From the NCBI GenBank assembly GCA_014529385.2, contig CM043949.1:149273850-149337849 (forward strand): 64,000 nucleotides of DNA, in the 5' to 3' direction. Shown piece by piece: positions 11,528 to 24,989 of the stretch (its first letter is position 1; every line of letters begins with the position of its first letter). The notes under the pieces are model-generated. The model was not told where the DNA came from. It was given only the letters and a program-made list of their open reading frames with translations, and ran no database searches. Source of the DNA: Adiantum capillus-veneris. Taxonomy: Eukaryota > Streptophyta > Polypodiopsida > Polypodiales > Pteridaceae. The position numbers and the translations under genes are program-made.

Positions 11528-12180
11528 ATGGAGGGAGAAATAATTGAGACTAGAGGGTCTCACGCACAATTCACAGCACGGGATGAGCAAGCATTGGGGA
11601 TCCTCACCTCTTTAGGAGATAATTACATCCACTATCTAGACGAATGCACTACTTCATATGATGCATGGGTCACGCTTGAGAGACACTTCGGAGCCATAGC
11701 CAAACACTCCAAAATATCTCTCAAAATGCATCTCTATGGTCTTACCATGAAACCAAGAGAAGATATTTCTTCTCTTGTCAACCGAATGAAGAGAATATGC
11801 ACCCAGTTGGCATACATTAAATGACTAGTGGAGAACAAATACCAAGTAGCCATTCTACTCAAAGCGGTACCAGATGCAGAATATGGTCAGATTCTCATAG
11901 TGCTCAAGGAAAAAGAGCCCATACCAAAATTGGAGGACGTCATCAACTCGCTCCAAGAACATGAGAAGAAGATCCGAGATCCACAATCTTCGATCTGGAG
12001 GAGATTTCATCACTACATCATCAAGTAACCAAACAAAGAGAAGATGCAAATGCAATCGCACCAATCACACATACAATAAATATTACAAAATCAACCCTTG
12101 TGTCCATTGTGGTTAAAAAAATCATGGGTTTAACTGGTGTCTATATAAAGATAAAAACAATGATAAAGGCAAATTCAACA
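11528..12180 (+). pseudogene. Copia gag (UBN2-type) with zinc knuckle, disrupted
   Basis: Encodes a copia Gag core. The helical motif spans about 11600-11820 (AWVTLERHFG, SLVNRMKRIC) and continues at 11828-12028 (LLKAVPDAEYGQIL, LEDVINSLQEHEKK). One in-frame TGA (11822-11824) separates the parts. Further on, 12088-12130 reads CVHCG-x-KNHGFNWC, a CX2CX4HX4C nucleic-acid-binding knuckle with a stop in the spacer. The N-terminal third of the usual Gag is absent because the LTR joins directly to it. The ATG at 11528 is probably fortuitous. Gag would form the virus-like particle; no protease or pol follows. Confidence 0.8.
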
Positions 12181-12476
12181 TCCTCGAAGAATCAAAATGA
12201 AGAAGATAACAGAGCAGTTTGCTACGCAAATGTACTCTGATGTACTCAATTTGTTCTTTTCCTACACCCTAGTTTCTTACAACTCTCTAGGGGAGAAACT
12301 TGTGACATACACCCTTGTTGACTACCATTCTGAAGGGGAGGGATTTATGTCGACACCCTACTGCTACTACTCTCTAGGGGAGGCATCCTTTTGTACACCT
12401 ATCTAGATGGGAGACTTAGAACCCACTAGAAGGTACCTTTAACATTTGATGTGCTCAAACACAAATAGGGGAGGAT

Positions 12477-12865
12477 TGTTGAAAATTTGTGCCTGAGCCC
12501 ATACCATAGAGCTCTCCCCTTACTCTACCTTGTCTAGATTCAGTGTATTTGCCTACTAGACTTGCCTACTTGATTATGCTACACACACACCCACACACAC
12601 CCATGGAGAGGTATGCACAACCTTGAGCTGATTTCGGCTGATTTTGATGCTTCCTATCACTTGTGATGTCATCCAAAACTTTCCCCAGAAGCCTATATAA
12701 TGGCTCACTATGTACTAGCATTGGTGTTCAATAATCAATCCAGTTTATGCCTATTTTCTTTGTGCATTGAGTCTCCTAATTGGGCTTGGTGTGGCAGCAC
12801 ATGATGCTCTCACCATCACCATGAATGCTAGCCTAATCTATCCACCCTAATCTATATACTCATCA
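12477..12865 (+). repeat. 3' LTR of the gag-only copia element
   Basis: 389 bp, starting tgttgaaa and ending actcatca. TATA-like tatataa at 12694-12700. The first bases differ from the 5' LTR (tgttggag), and a (CA)n expansion occurs near 12583-12600. Confidence 0.88.
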
Positions 12866-13879
12866 ATTTGTTGCACACCAGTGTGCTCCCTGGTACATCT
12901 AAGGGGGGTGAGTTGGGTAGCTTTCCTATGTCCTTTCCTCATCCTCTCTCTTTTGGGAGCGAAGGTGGACAATGTGACCTGCTTGCAAATATCTCCTTAT
13001 TAGCTTATTGTGGCTTTCTCGATAGCCTAGCTACGAGGTGGTGGAAGTTACCTCTTGGATTGCAAAACTTTCCCATGGATCATGATCCATCCTCGTAATG
13101 TGTGGGCTATTGGGTGGGGTGATCCTGAAACTACCTAATGTGAGAGCCTTGCTTTCGGTGTTTAGCGACATGGTACAACATTGATCATGGATCACAATCC
13201 TTGGTCTACACACAAATTGCGATCCTTCGTCTACACACTGATTGCAATCCTTCACTTGCAAGTGCACCGATTTAAAAGAAACCAAACAAACAAACAAGCT
13301 AAGAAAGCAAAATTTTACGCGCCAACTTTTCTATCTTTGTTTCTTAGCCTTAAGTCTTGGTCACATCGGTTGAGGCTTAGCCATGGATAAAACACTGGCA
13401 ATGGTTGTTGATGAAAAACCCATTGGCATGGAAGAGCAAATTAATCTGATGTAAATGCCCTAGGGTTCGAGAAGATCATGAAGCCATCCTCCTTTGGCCA
13501 TTCTCCTTTGGAGTACGTACTCTAACAACAAAGATCTTGCACGGGGTGAACATGTTCAACAAGAGAAATAATGAGGATGGGTATGTCATGCAAGTTGATT
13601 TCACTTATGAGCTAGTGTTGCAAGTCTTAGAGATGTGTTTCGCTCGCTCAATGGTTCAATGCTTTATGGTCCTACAAATGTCTTCCCAGGTCTTATGGGA
13701 CAGGGCTATAGCGGCAACAAAGAACATAATCGCAATATCCCATTTTACAACAGTTGGCAAGGGGTTCTATGTGGTCGAGTGACTTTCTGAGCACACAATT
13801 CAGGACCTAGTTATTGGAGGTGGTATCTAGGGAGCATCTTACTTTGTGTATGCAATACTATGGTTTCCCAAGTTTTGTT

Positions 13880-14276
13880 GAGATGAAGAATTTATAACCT
13901 TCTGCCCGATGTGGGTCACACTTAAGAGTCTTCCTCTTTGAATTTGGGGCCATGTGGACACTATGGCCAATCTGATGGGCTCGATGCTTTTCTATCTAAA
14001 GATGTATCATGTTAGGTCGGCCTTGGATGTGAAAGTGTGCATTATATGGGACGTGTGCATACTTATCCCCAAATATCCAGATTCAATATGGGAGATTTTG
14101 GTGCCTGTCGACAAAAGATGGCTTTTACTTCATTCCCCAACACTTGCTATAAATGTCAAAGAATTGGACACTATGTGAAGAATTTCCACAATGCTGAAGT
14201 GTCCCACAATAAGGTGGTCATGAAGACATGGAGACGTGTTTCTAGGGATATCATGCCTCCTAAGACCTCCAAATAG
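13880..14276 (+). pseudogene. DUF4283/zf-CCHC_4-like relic (probable LINE ORF1)
   Basis: Fragments in shifting frames resemble the LINE ORF1 type of plant DUF4283 protein: a WVTLKSLPL-like segment, then PDSIWEILVPVD, then FPNTCYKCQRIGHYVKNF. The last is a CX2CX4HX4 knuckle whose final cysteine has become phenylalanine. Several stops and frameshifts make it non-functional. Homology is by motif order only. Confidence 0.5.
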
Positions 14277-14738
14277 CCTGCGAGGGAAGCTGGTGATAGT
14301 GAGATGACATGAGGTGGGATTAACAAAGAGTGTGAGAACCCTTGAGAAGAGATGTTTATAAGCATAAGTGCTCCACATATGAGATTGTGGATCAGCTACT
14401 TTCGCTTGTGGATTCAACCATGGAGAAGGAGACACCCAATTAATCCTCCCAGCAACCTAACATTACTATCGATAAACTGCAGGTCCAAAAGTTAGATCTC
14501 ATTGGACATGCGATAAATGTTGAGGGACATTCCACCAACACTATTAGTTTGCTAAAAGGAAAGAAGAACAAAAAGTGATGTTTGATGGTTCTCTTGTCGG
14601 TGGTATTCTGTTGTTGTAGCTTTGACTTGGCAATCAAGGGTCTGCAATGTGGCAGGGATCGCTTCTTGTTGAAAACCCCAACTAAGGATGTTCCTTGAAA
14701 GGAGCATGGTTGCCTATGTGATCCTTTTTTGTTTCTTA

Positions 14739-14762
14739 ATATATATATATATATATATATAT
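14739..14762. repeat. (AT)12 microsatellite
   Basis: A perfect AT run near the 3' end of the LINE-like insertion. It may derive from that element's tail. Confidence 0.9.
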
Positions 14763-14813
14763 ACATACACTCATTGTTGTGAATTTGAGAGAAAAAAACT
14801 TTTACACTAAGGA

Positions 14814-19432
<4,619 letters not shown>

Positions 19433-20211
19433 ATGGATAATTCTTCAAAGAAATATGATTATTACATCAAGAAGTTTGATAGCACAAAATTTACGATCTG
19501 AAAGCAGCACATGCTAGAATTATTAATAAAGTTCTTGCAGTGTTGTTGAAAGATCACAAAGAGAATACATACACCGATGATCAATGGGAGGAGCTCACAT
19601 ACTTGTGCTAGGAAAACTCTTCCCTTGCACCTTGGTGAATCCATGTTCTTCACTATTCTGGACAAAAATATTGCAAATGATTTATGGGATTCTTTATGCT
19701 CAACATGGAATGGTAAAGTTTCTTTGAACAAAATTCCTCATATGGAGAAATTTATGTGTATGAAAGAGGATACTAGTGTTAGTTCACATTTGAATGAGCT
19801 CAATAGATTGTTTACATATCTTACTTTTTGGAGGGACAAATTGTGATGATGAGATGAAATCCATCTTCTTGCTATGCTCTTTACCATCATTGCTAGATAT
19901 ATTGAGCACAACCATTAGTAAATCAATAGCTTGTTCACATAACTCACTTTGAAGGGACTTAAGTTGGTGAGGTGAAATCCTTGCTATGCTCTTTACTGTC
20001 ATCATGGGATATGTTTAACATAGCCATTAGTAACTTCGGAGCTCAATAGCTTGTTTAAATAAGTTACTTTGAAAGGACTTAATTTTGATGATGAGGTGAA
20101 TTCGATCTTCTTGCTATGCTCTTTATTGTTGTGAAAGGATACGTTTAACAAACCCATTAGAACTCAAGAACTCGAAGGAAACTTGTCTTTAGTGATGCTA
20201 CTAGCACTTTA
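19433..20211 (+). pseudogene. Ty1/copia gag relic with threefold internal duplication (5' part)
   Basis: Starts MDNSSKKYDYYIKKFDSTKF (ATG at 19433), a typical copia Gag N-terminus. It continues with LGESMFFTILDKNIANDLWD (about 19630-19690) and SSHLNELNRLFTYL (about 19780-19820), then DDEMKSIFLLCSLP. The last two pieces are repeated three times in tandem (units near 19797-19917, 19918-20036 and 20037-20165). It ends at the insertion point of the copia derivative 20212-22272 and resumes at 22273. Stops and frameshifts are frequent. Confidence 0.75.
19797..20165 (+). repeat. Three ~120-bp tandem units within a copia gag
   Basis: Each unit contains 'tcaatag-ttgttt-cat', an 'actttgaa-ggactt' block, 'gaggtgaaat' and 'cttgctatgctcttta', then a 'cattagtaa' end. 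Each would encode the same ~40-residue helical Gag segment (LNELNRLFTYL ... FLLCSLPSL). The units have diverged, with small deletions in unit 2, so the expansion is not recent. Confidence 0.75.
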
Positions 20212-20403
20212 TGTTGGAATTGGGTTGTAGGGAAACGCACATATAAGCTTCGAGAAGACAAAGGAAGCTCAAGGCACACAATAAAATATATTTTATGTAG
20301 TGTGAAATGGAAAGATAGATAGCCTTAGCATGAATGGGTGTAAATACAATGCACGGGGGAAAAAACCTCCTAAAGACATCACTACAACATGTATATGGTA
20401 ACA
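20212..20403 (-). repeat. 3' LTR of the internally deleted copia element
   Basis: Runs tgttggaatt...ggtaaca and aligns with 36972-37194. It lacks a ~35-bp segment after 'cctcctaaag' that the other family members carry. Confidence 0.85.
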
Positions 20404-21548
20404 AATAACCCCTGGAGTGATGTGGTGAACGAGAGCTGGCACATGAGTACAGGGAAGTGCCATGCCCTGAGGACATGATCAGTTCACAAAGGGGAGTAAG
20501 CCCAAATCTTTGCGGAAATCTTTGAACTTCTCACGAGACAATGCCTTTGTGAAAAGATCTGTCCTATTTTGGCACATAAGCCAAGTTGATCCCTCCTACT
20601 GAGAGCCTCTCCCTGACATAGTGGCAATGCACCTCAATGTGCTTTGTGCGAGCATGAAAAACTAGGTTCCTTGAAGCTGACAGTGCGCTCTAACTATCAT
20701 TGTAGATAGTGCTTGAAGTGTCCTGTTCAACATCCAAATCACCCATAAGGCGTCTGAGCTATACACACTTAACCGTAGCTGTGAAGATTGCCCTCTACTT
20801 AGCCTCACAACTAGAAGTGGCCACACTAGGTTGGTTATTGCTCAACCATGATAGACATGAATTGTCAAGCATGAAACAAAAACCACTTGTTGACACTCGC
20901 GTAAAAAGCATGTAAGTCTGGCGGAAATGATCTTCCCTTGGGATAAAACAAGCCAAGATGCAAAGTGCCACTCAAGTAGTGAAAAATTCTTTTGACTGCT
21001 TCTGCCAATGCTTAGACCCTCGGCTATGCATAAATTGCTAACCTGTGAGACTGCAAACTAAATATCCCGGCTCGTGTTGCATACATAAATGAGGCATCCA
21101 GCAGCAGTTTGGTAAAGAGTGACATCTGTAGGATCCTCATCATCATGAAGACTCAATTTCAAACCTGTTTCCATGGGAGTGGCAATAGGTTTGTAATCTT
21201 CAAGTCTATACATACATAGCAATGTTTCTTTGTAATTTTTTTGACACTAGCAAGGAAAGTTTCCATATCGTCTTCCTCATGCATCATCTTCGACTCCATC
21301 TCTTTACGTAGCAATGCAATTTTTGCCTCATTGCGGCTTGCATAAAGACCAGCTAGAATATCCCAAGCCTGCTTTGTATTTTTTTAAAGCGAATGTGAGG
21401 AGTAATGGTGTGCTTCATAGACAACGCAATCAACATATGAGCCTACACATCTTTTACATCCCAACAACCTTGATGTGTTGTAGGAAAAACAACTCTAGTA
21501 GTAGCAATCCTTGGAGCAAGACCTGCAACATCCTCAACATTGCCTACA

Positions 21549-21860
21549 TCCTCATAACCAGGATGTACATCAATGCCCTACACAATATTCTAGACACGCT
21601 TTGTCACAAGAACATGTTGCATCATGTAAGCCCACATAGGGTAATTGTATCCATCCAATCTGTCCTCAGCAATAGACATCTTGAACACATATGTGTTGTC
21701 AGCCATCGCCTACATCCTCATAACCAGGACATACATCAATGCCCTACACAATATTCTAGACACCCTTTGACACAAGAACATGTTGCATCATGTAAGCCCA
21801 CATAGGGTAATTGTTCCCATCAAATCTGTCCTTAGCACATATGTGTTGTTGTCAGCCATG
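21549..21860 (-). pseudogene. Copia gag 5' segment, tandemly duplicated
   Basis: Corresponds to the gag start of the 36972-42047 element (41260-41454). Two ~165-bp units (about 21549-21714 and 21715-21860) each carry 'ccaggacatacatcaatgcc', 'gcatcatgtaagcccacat' and the complement of the start codon region 'gtcagccat'. The duplication would repeat the Gag N-terminus and is an extra lesion of this deletion derivative. Confidence 0.7.
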
Positions 21861-22152
21861 GTAAATGTTGCACCTGATGTAAAAAATTCCCAAAAAGATG
21901 AGAAACAAAGCGGGAACAACACGTGCTATATAGCACAAACTAAAGTAGATTGTAAGGGACCTGTTATGCAGAAAAGGGAGCTGACAAAAATTCTCCACAA
22001 AATGATAAACTAGCATGTGCAATACTAGTAGTCTGTATTTGTGGAAATCGAGGCTGAAATAAGCCCAAATCAGAAATTTGAGCAGGCGTGTGCTGGAGCT
22101 GTTGGCGACTAAGCCCAAGACTAGGCCGGATGCAACCTGCTCTGATACCAAT

Positions 22153-22270
22153 TGTTGGAATTAGGGTTGTAGGGAATTTCACACAACTTGGACAAGACGA
22201 AGGAAGCTCAAGGCACACAATAGAAAATATTTTATTTAGTGTGCAATGGAAAGATATATAGCCCTAGGGA
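22153..22270 (-). repeat. 5' LTR of the internally deleted copia element, truncated
   Basis: Starts tgttggaattaggg as in the family but stops at 'gccctaggga' after 118 bp, where the 35-bp repeat of the left flank begins. The promoter-containing remainder is lost. Confidence 0.8.
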
Positions 22271-22272
22271 AT

Positions 22273-22345
22273 GGAAACTTGTCTTTAGTGATGTTACTAG
22301 CACTTTACTCACCAAAGAGATATGATGAACTTTTGTCCCAATTCA
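22273..22345 (+). pseudogene. Continuation of the copia gag relic
   Basis: Begins with the 35-bp copy of 20177-20211. In one frame it reads FSDATSTLLTKEI, a conserved C-terminal copia Gag stretch. It then passes into Ty3-type sequence, so the parent was already recombinant or was hit by a second element. Confidence 0.6.
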
Positions 22346-22379
22346 AGGAAAGTTCTATGTATGATTTTTCTCTTGGATT

Positions 22380-22770
22380 ATCATCCTCATGACCAAAAGA
22401 ACATAGGCTAGATATCATTCCTGGTAGTAAACCACCCTGTCGTGCACCCTGTCAAGTAAATCCCACATCTTATAGATAAATTCAAACACAAGTAGAAGAT
22501 TTGATTGTAAGAGGGCTGATTAGCCCTAGTAGGTTTTCCTACAAAGCTCCAATACTTCTTGTCAAGAAGAAAAATGGAACTTTTTGTATGTGCATTTAAT
22601 ATAGGGCCTTGAATTAATCACTATCAAGAATAGGTATATCCTATTCCTTGGGTAGACGACTTTCTTGATAAATTTAAAGGAACAAACATATATATATTCA
22701 TTAAAATTGACCTTAAATCTGGATATCATGAAGTGAAAATGCTTGAACAAGATGTTTTACAAGATGAACA
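22380..22770 (+). pseudogene. Ty3/gypsy reverse transcriptase N-terminal remnant
   Basis: Shows the start of a Ty3-type RT: LDIIPGSKPPCRAP, then QTQVEDLIVRGLISPS, APILLVKKKNGTFCMCI (the usual VDYRALN follows with a broken codon), and IKIDLKSGYHEVKM. It ends at the (CA)n-(GA)n microsatellite at 22769. The catalytic YxDD block is absent, so only about the first third of RT remains. Confidence 0.8.
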
Positions 22771-22792
22771 CACACACACACACACACACACA

Positions 22793-22827
<35 letters not shown>
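22769..22827. repeat. (CA)13-(GA)16 compound microsatellite
   Basis: Sits exactly at the truncated end of the Ty3 RT remnant and just left of the hAT relic. Confidence 0.95.
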
Positions 22828-22829
<2 letters not shown>

Positions 22830-22893
22830 GTGAACATCTTGTAGTGTAAAATGGCAATGTGTCATAGACTCATAATTACTTATAGGACTTTAG

Positions 22894-24980
22894 TCATACA
22901 TCTTCGTCTCCATCAAGCACACCAATCATATAATCTGTTTCATCCATATCAGAGCATTTTGAAGCTATCTCCCATTCCACTTCATCGTCATCGTCTACTG
23001 TCGCAGTTATAGGCGCTTCCTGGGTTTGAAAGACACCATAGTGGTTTTGTACTACTCTTGAAGCAATGTTCACTGGCTTATGGATAGGTATCATGTTGCA
23101 AAAAACATAAACCAAATCGGCAACACGTTTAGGATGAAGCCGGTCTTAATTCTTGATATGCATAAAGTCAAAAGCCGACCAATTTCTTTCATAGCTTCCA
23201 CTTGATGCAGCAACAAATAGAACTCTAATAGAAATTTGTTGCAACTCCACTCTCTCCCCACCATAATCCATCCACCATAGAGGCGCACTTGTGTGTGCAA
23301 TGGCATCTATATGCCATGTATCCTAGAACAAGCCAATTCTATTAGCATAATCAACTCGCTGATAAAAAGCAGTCTTCTCATCCTCTTGTCATAACAGTTG
23401 AGAGTACACTGTTTTGAAGTTAGTCAAGACTTATTTATTGGTCGATTGTTGGTGATTTGAAATTTAGGATCCAATACAAATGTAACACCATGCAACGGTG
23501 TATGCAATTGCACCCATCCCTTGTTAGCAATTGTGATTATGGAAGCTTTTTCCTTTGCACCAAAACTAGCATGCTCTCTTACTTTGCATAATGCATATGA
23601 CATATACCAGTAGAGTGGACCAAAGACAAAAGAGTCTTTGTGGACTATTCACAAAAATCTACAAATAGTTTAGCGAGGGTGATAAATTTCTCTGCATTGC
23701 GCCAAAAAATTTGCACGTTCACAAGCTTTAAACATCTTGTGGATGCCTCTTGGTAGCTAGGATACTTGTTGAGCCAAGAATCCCATCTTCTATTGTCTAC
23801 CATTTCAATCAATGAAGGATTCACTTCTTGCAAGGTGGCAAGAACATAGTATACGGTTGCAAACCTTGTCATAGAAAATATTTGCAAAGTTTTGTTTGGG
23901 TGATTTTATTCAAAAAAGGGCATACAAAAATTGATGCTCTCTAATAAATTCCCCACATGATTTTCATCTAGCAACGTTTGTTTTATGATGACCATTTTTC
24001 TAATGTTGTTTAATAGAAAATTAAGAGTATGCATGGCATACGGCACCCAAGTAATTTCAGGGTACTTAAACTGGATAGCCCTTCCTGCAGCCTTGTAATT
24101 GAATGCATTATCTGTGACAATTTTAGTCGCGTTCTTTGGCCCACCTTCATTTTCTATGACGCGCTCATGTATTCTTGTAAGATAATCACTGGTCTTCTCT
24201 TTTAAAGAGGTGTCAATAGATCCTCTAGGATTGATAAGCATCACATTGATAAGCGGTTTCTTCGGGCAATTAGTCCATCCATTCAACACTATGGTGCAAC
24301 CATATGCAGGAACAAAGTCCATCACCGTGCGCTTGAGGATGGCTTCAGTACTGTCTTTCACTTTATCTAGATACTATGTGCACATCTTATTATAATCAGG
24401 AAGCACAAATCCTATTTTGATCATGCTCATTAAAGCATCTTGAAATATGGGGTTGCGCATAGCATTGGATGGTATACTGCACGCCACAAAATCTTGTGTC
24501 CATTTCAAGTGCAACTCAAGCAACCATTGCTTATCTATCACTTCATACATCGTTTGGCCATTGGATGATTCTTTATTAACTTTAGTCGATCTAGGATTTG
24601 CTGCTATTGACGATGAAGCATGTCCATGAAAAGGAGATGACTATGAAGTGTGATCATTTACTTCTGTAGGCACATGCTACGTCCTCTCATTGAAAACAGA
24701 AATTTCAACATTTGTTGCAACTTGTTTGGCATTAGCACTTTTCTTTTTAGCTGCAAGAATTTGCTATGCTATGCGAACATACTTTTGCAATCTAGCATGA
24801 ATATCTCTTGGCAGAGCCGTACACTCGGAGACATTACCAAGGACTTTAAACAAATTCTCTTTGATTCTGGTAGCATTACCACTAAACTCATGGCCGCATG
24901 TCTTGCGTTTCAATCAAGATGTATTATTTTTAGCATGCAGATCATGGATGTATCTCCATTCATGTCCTTTCACCATGCTG
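22894..24980 (-). pseudogene. hAT-type transposase (BED finger, DUF659, hAT dimerisation), broken
   Basis: Reads leftwards. A BED-type finger segment (about 24770-24910) has CGHEFSGNATRIKENLF and a later NVSEC. DUF659 (23906-24361) has VLNGWTNCPKKPLINVM, KIVTDNAFNYKAAG and WVPYAMHTLNFLL, the acidic RNase H-like core typical of plant hAT proteins. Then come IFSMTRFATVYYVLATL (23830-23887) and, in another frame, a hAT C-terminal region with LWWMDYGGERVELQQIS and ERNWSAFDFMHIKN (23150-23290). An acidic tail follows (22894-23000). The BED finger and DUF659 share one frame with in-frame stops near 24372 and 23906; two frameshifts lie between 23645 and 23115. Transposition of this copy is therefore unlikely. 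Terminal inverted repeats were not found. Confidence 0.82.
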
Positions 24981-24989
24981 ACAAATAAA

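Larger units (their letters stand above)
11132..12865 (+). mobile_element. Non-autonomous Ty1/copia element retaining only gag (TR-GAG-like)
   Basis: Two LTRs (11132-11523 and 12477-12865) run TG...CA and are flanked by GTTTG (11127-11131) and ATTTG (12866-12870), a 5-bp duplication with one change. The internal 953 bp encode only gag. A polypurine tract, aaataggggagga, directly precedes the 3' LTR. The 5' LTR joins straight to coding sequence, so the primer-binding site and the gag N-terminus are missing and this copy could not have primed its own cDNA. It interrupts the LINE-like insertion and is therefore younger than it. Confidence 0.85.
11031..14791 (+). mobile_element. LINE-like (non-LTR) insertion, internally incomplete, with nested copia element
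   Basis: The insertion is bounded by an identical 22-bp sequence, seven A then cttttacactaagga, at 11009-11030 and 14792-14813. Such long target-site duplications are typical of target-primed LINE insertion. Inside, after removing the nested LTR element 11132-12865, about 2.0 kb remain. They contain a decayed ORF1-like segment with a DUF4283-type zinc knuckle (about 13880-14210) and end in an (AT)n tract near 14739-14762. No endonuclease or reverse transcriptase is visible, so the copy is deleted or non-autonomous. The LINE class is inferred from the duplication and the knuckle. Confidence 0.5.
20212..22272 (-). mobile_element. Internally deleted Ty1/copia element (same family as 36972-42047)
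   Basis: Minus-strand element with 3' LTR 20212-20403 and a truncated 5' LTR 22153-22270. The primer-binding site beside the 5' LTR reads tggtatcagagc on the minus strand, a perfect initiator-Met match. RNase H/RT sequence (20404 to about 21235) is followed directly by gag (about 21240-21860), so integrase, protease and most of RT are missing. The junction lies at a tgacac motif present in both parents. It is flanked by a 35-bp direct repeat (20177-20211 and 22273-22307) rather than a 5-bp duplication. Confidence 0.82.
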
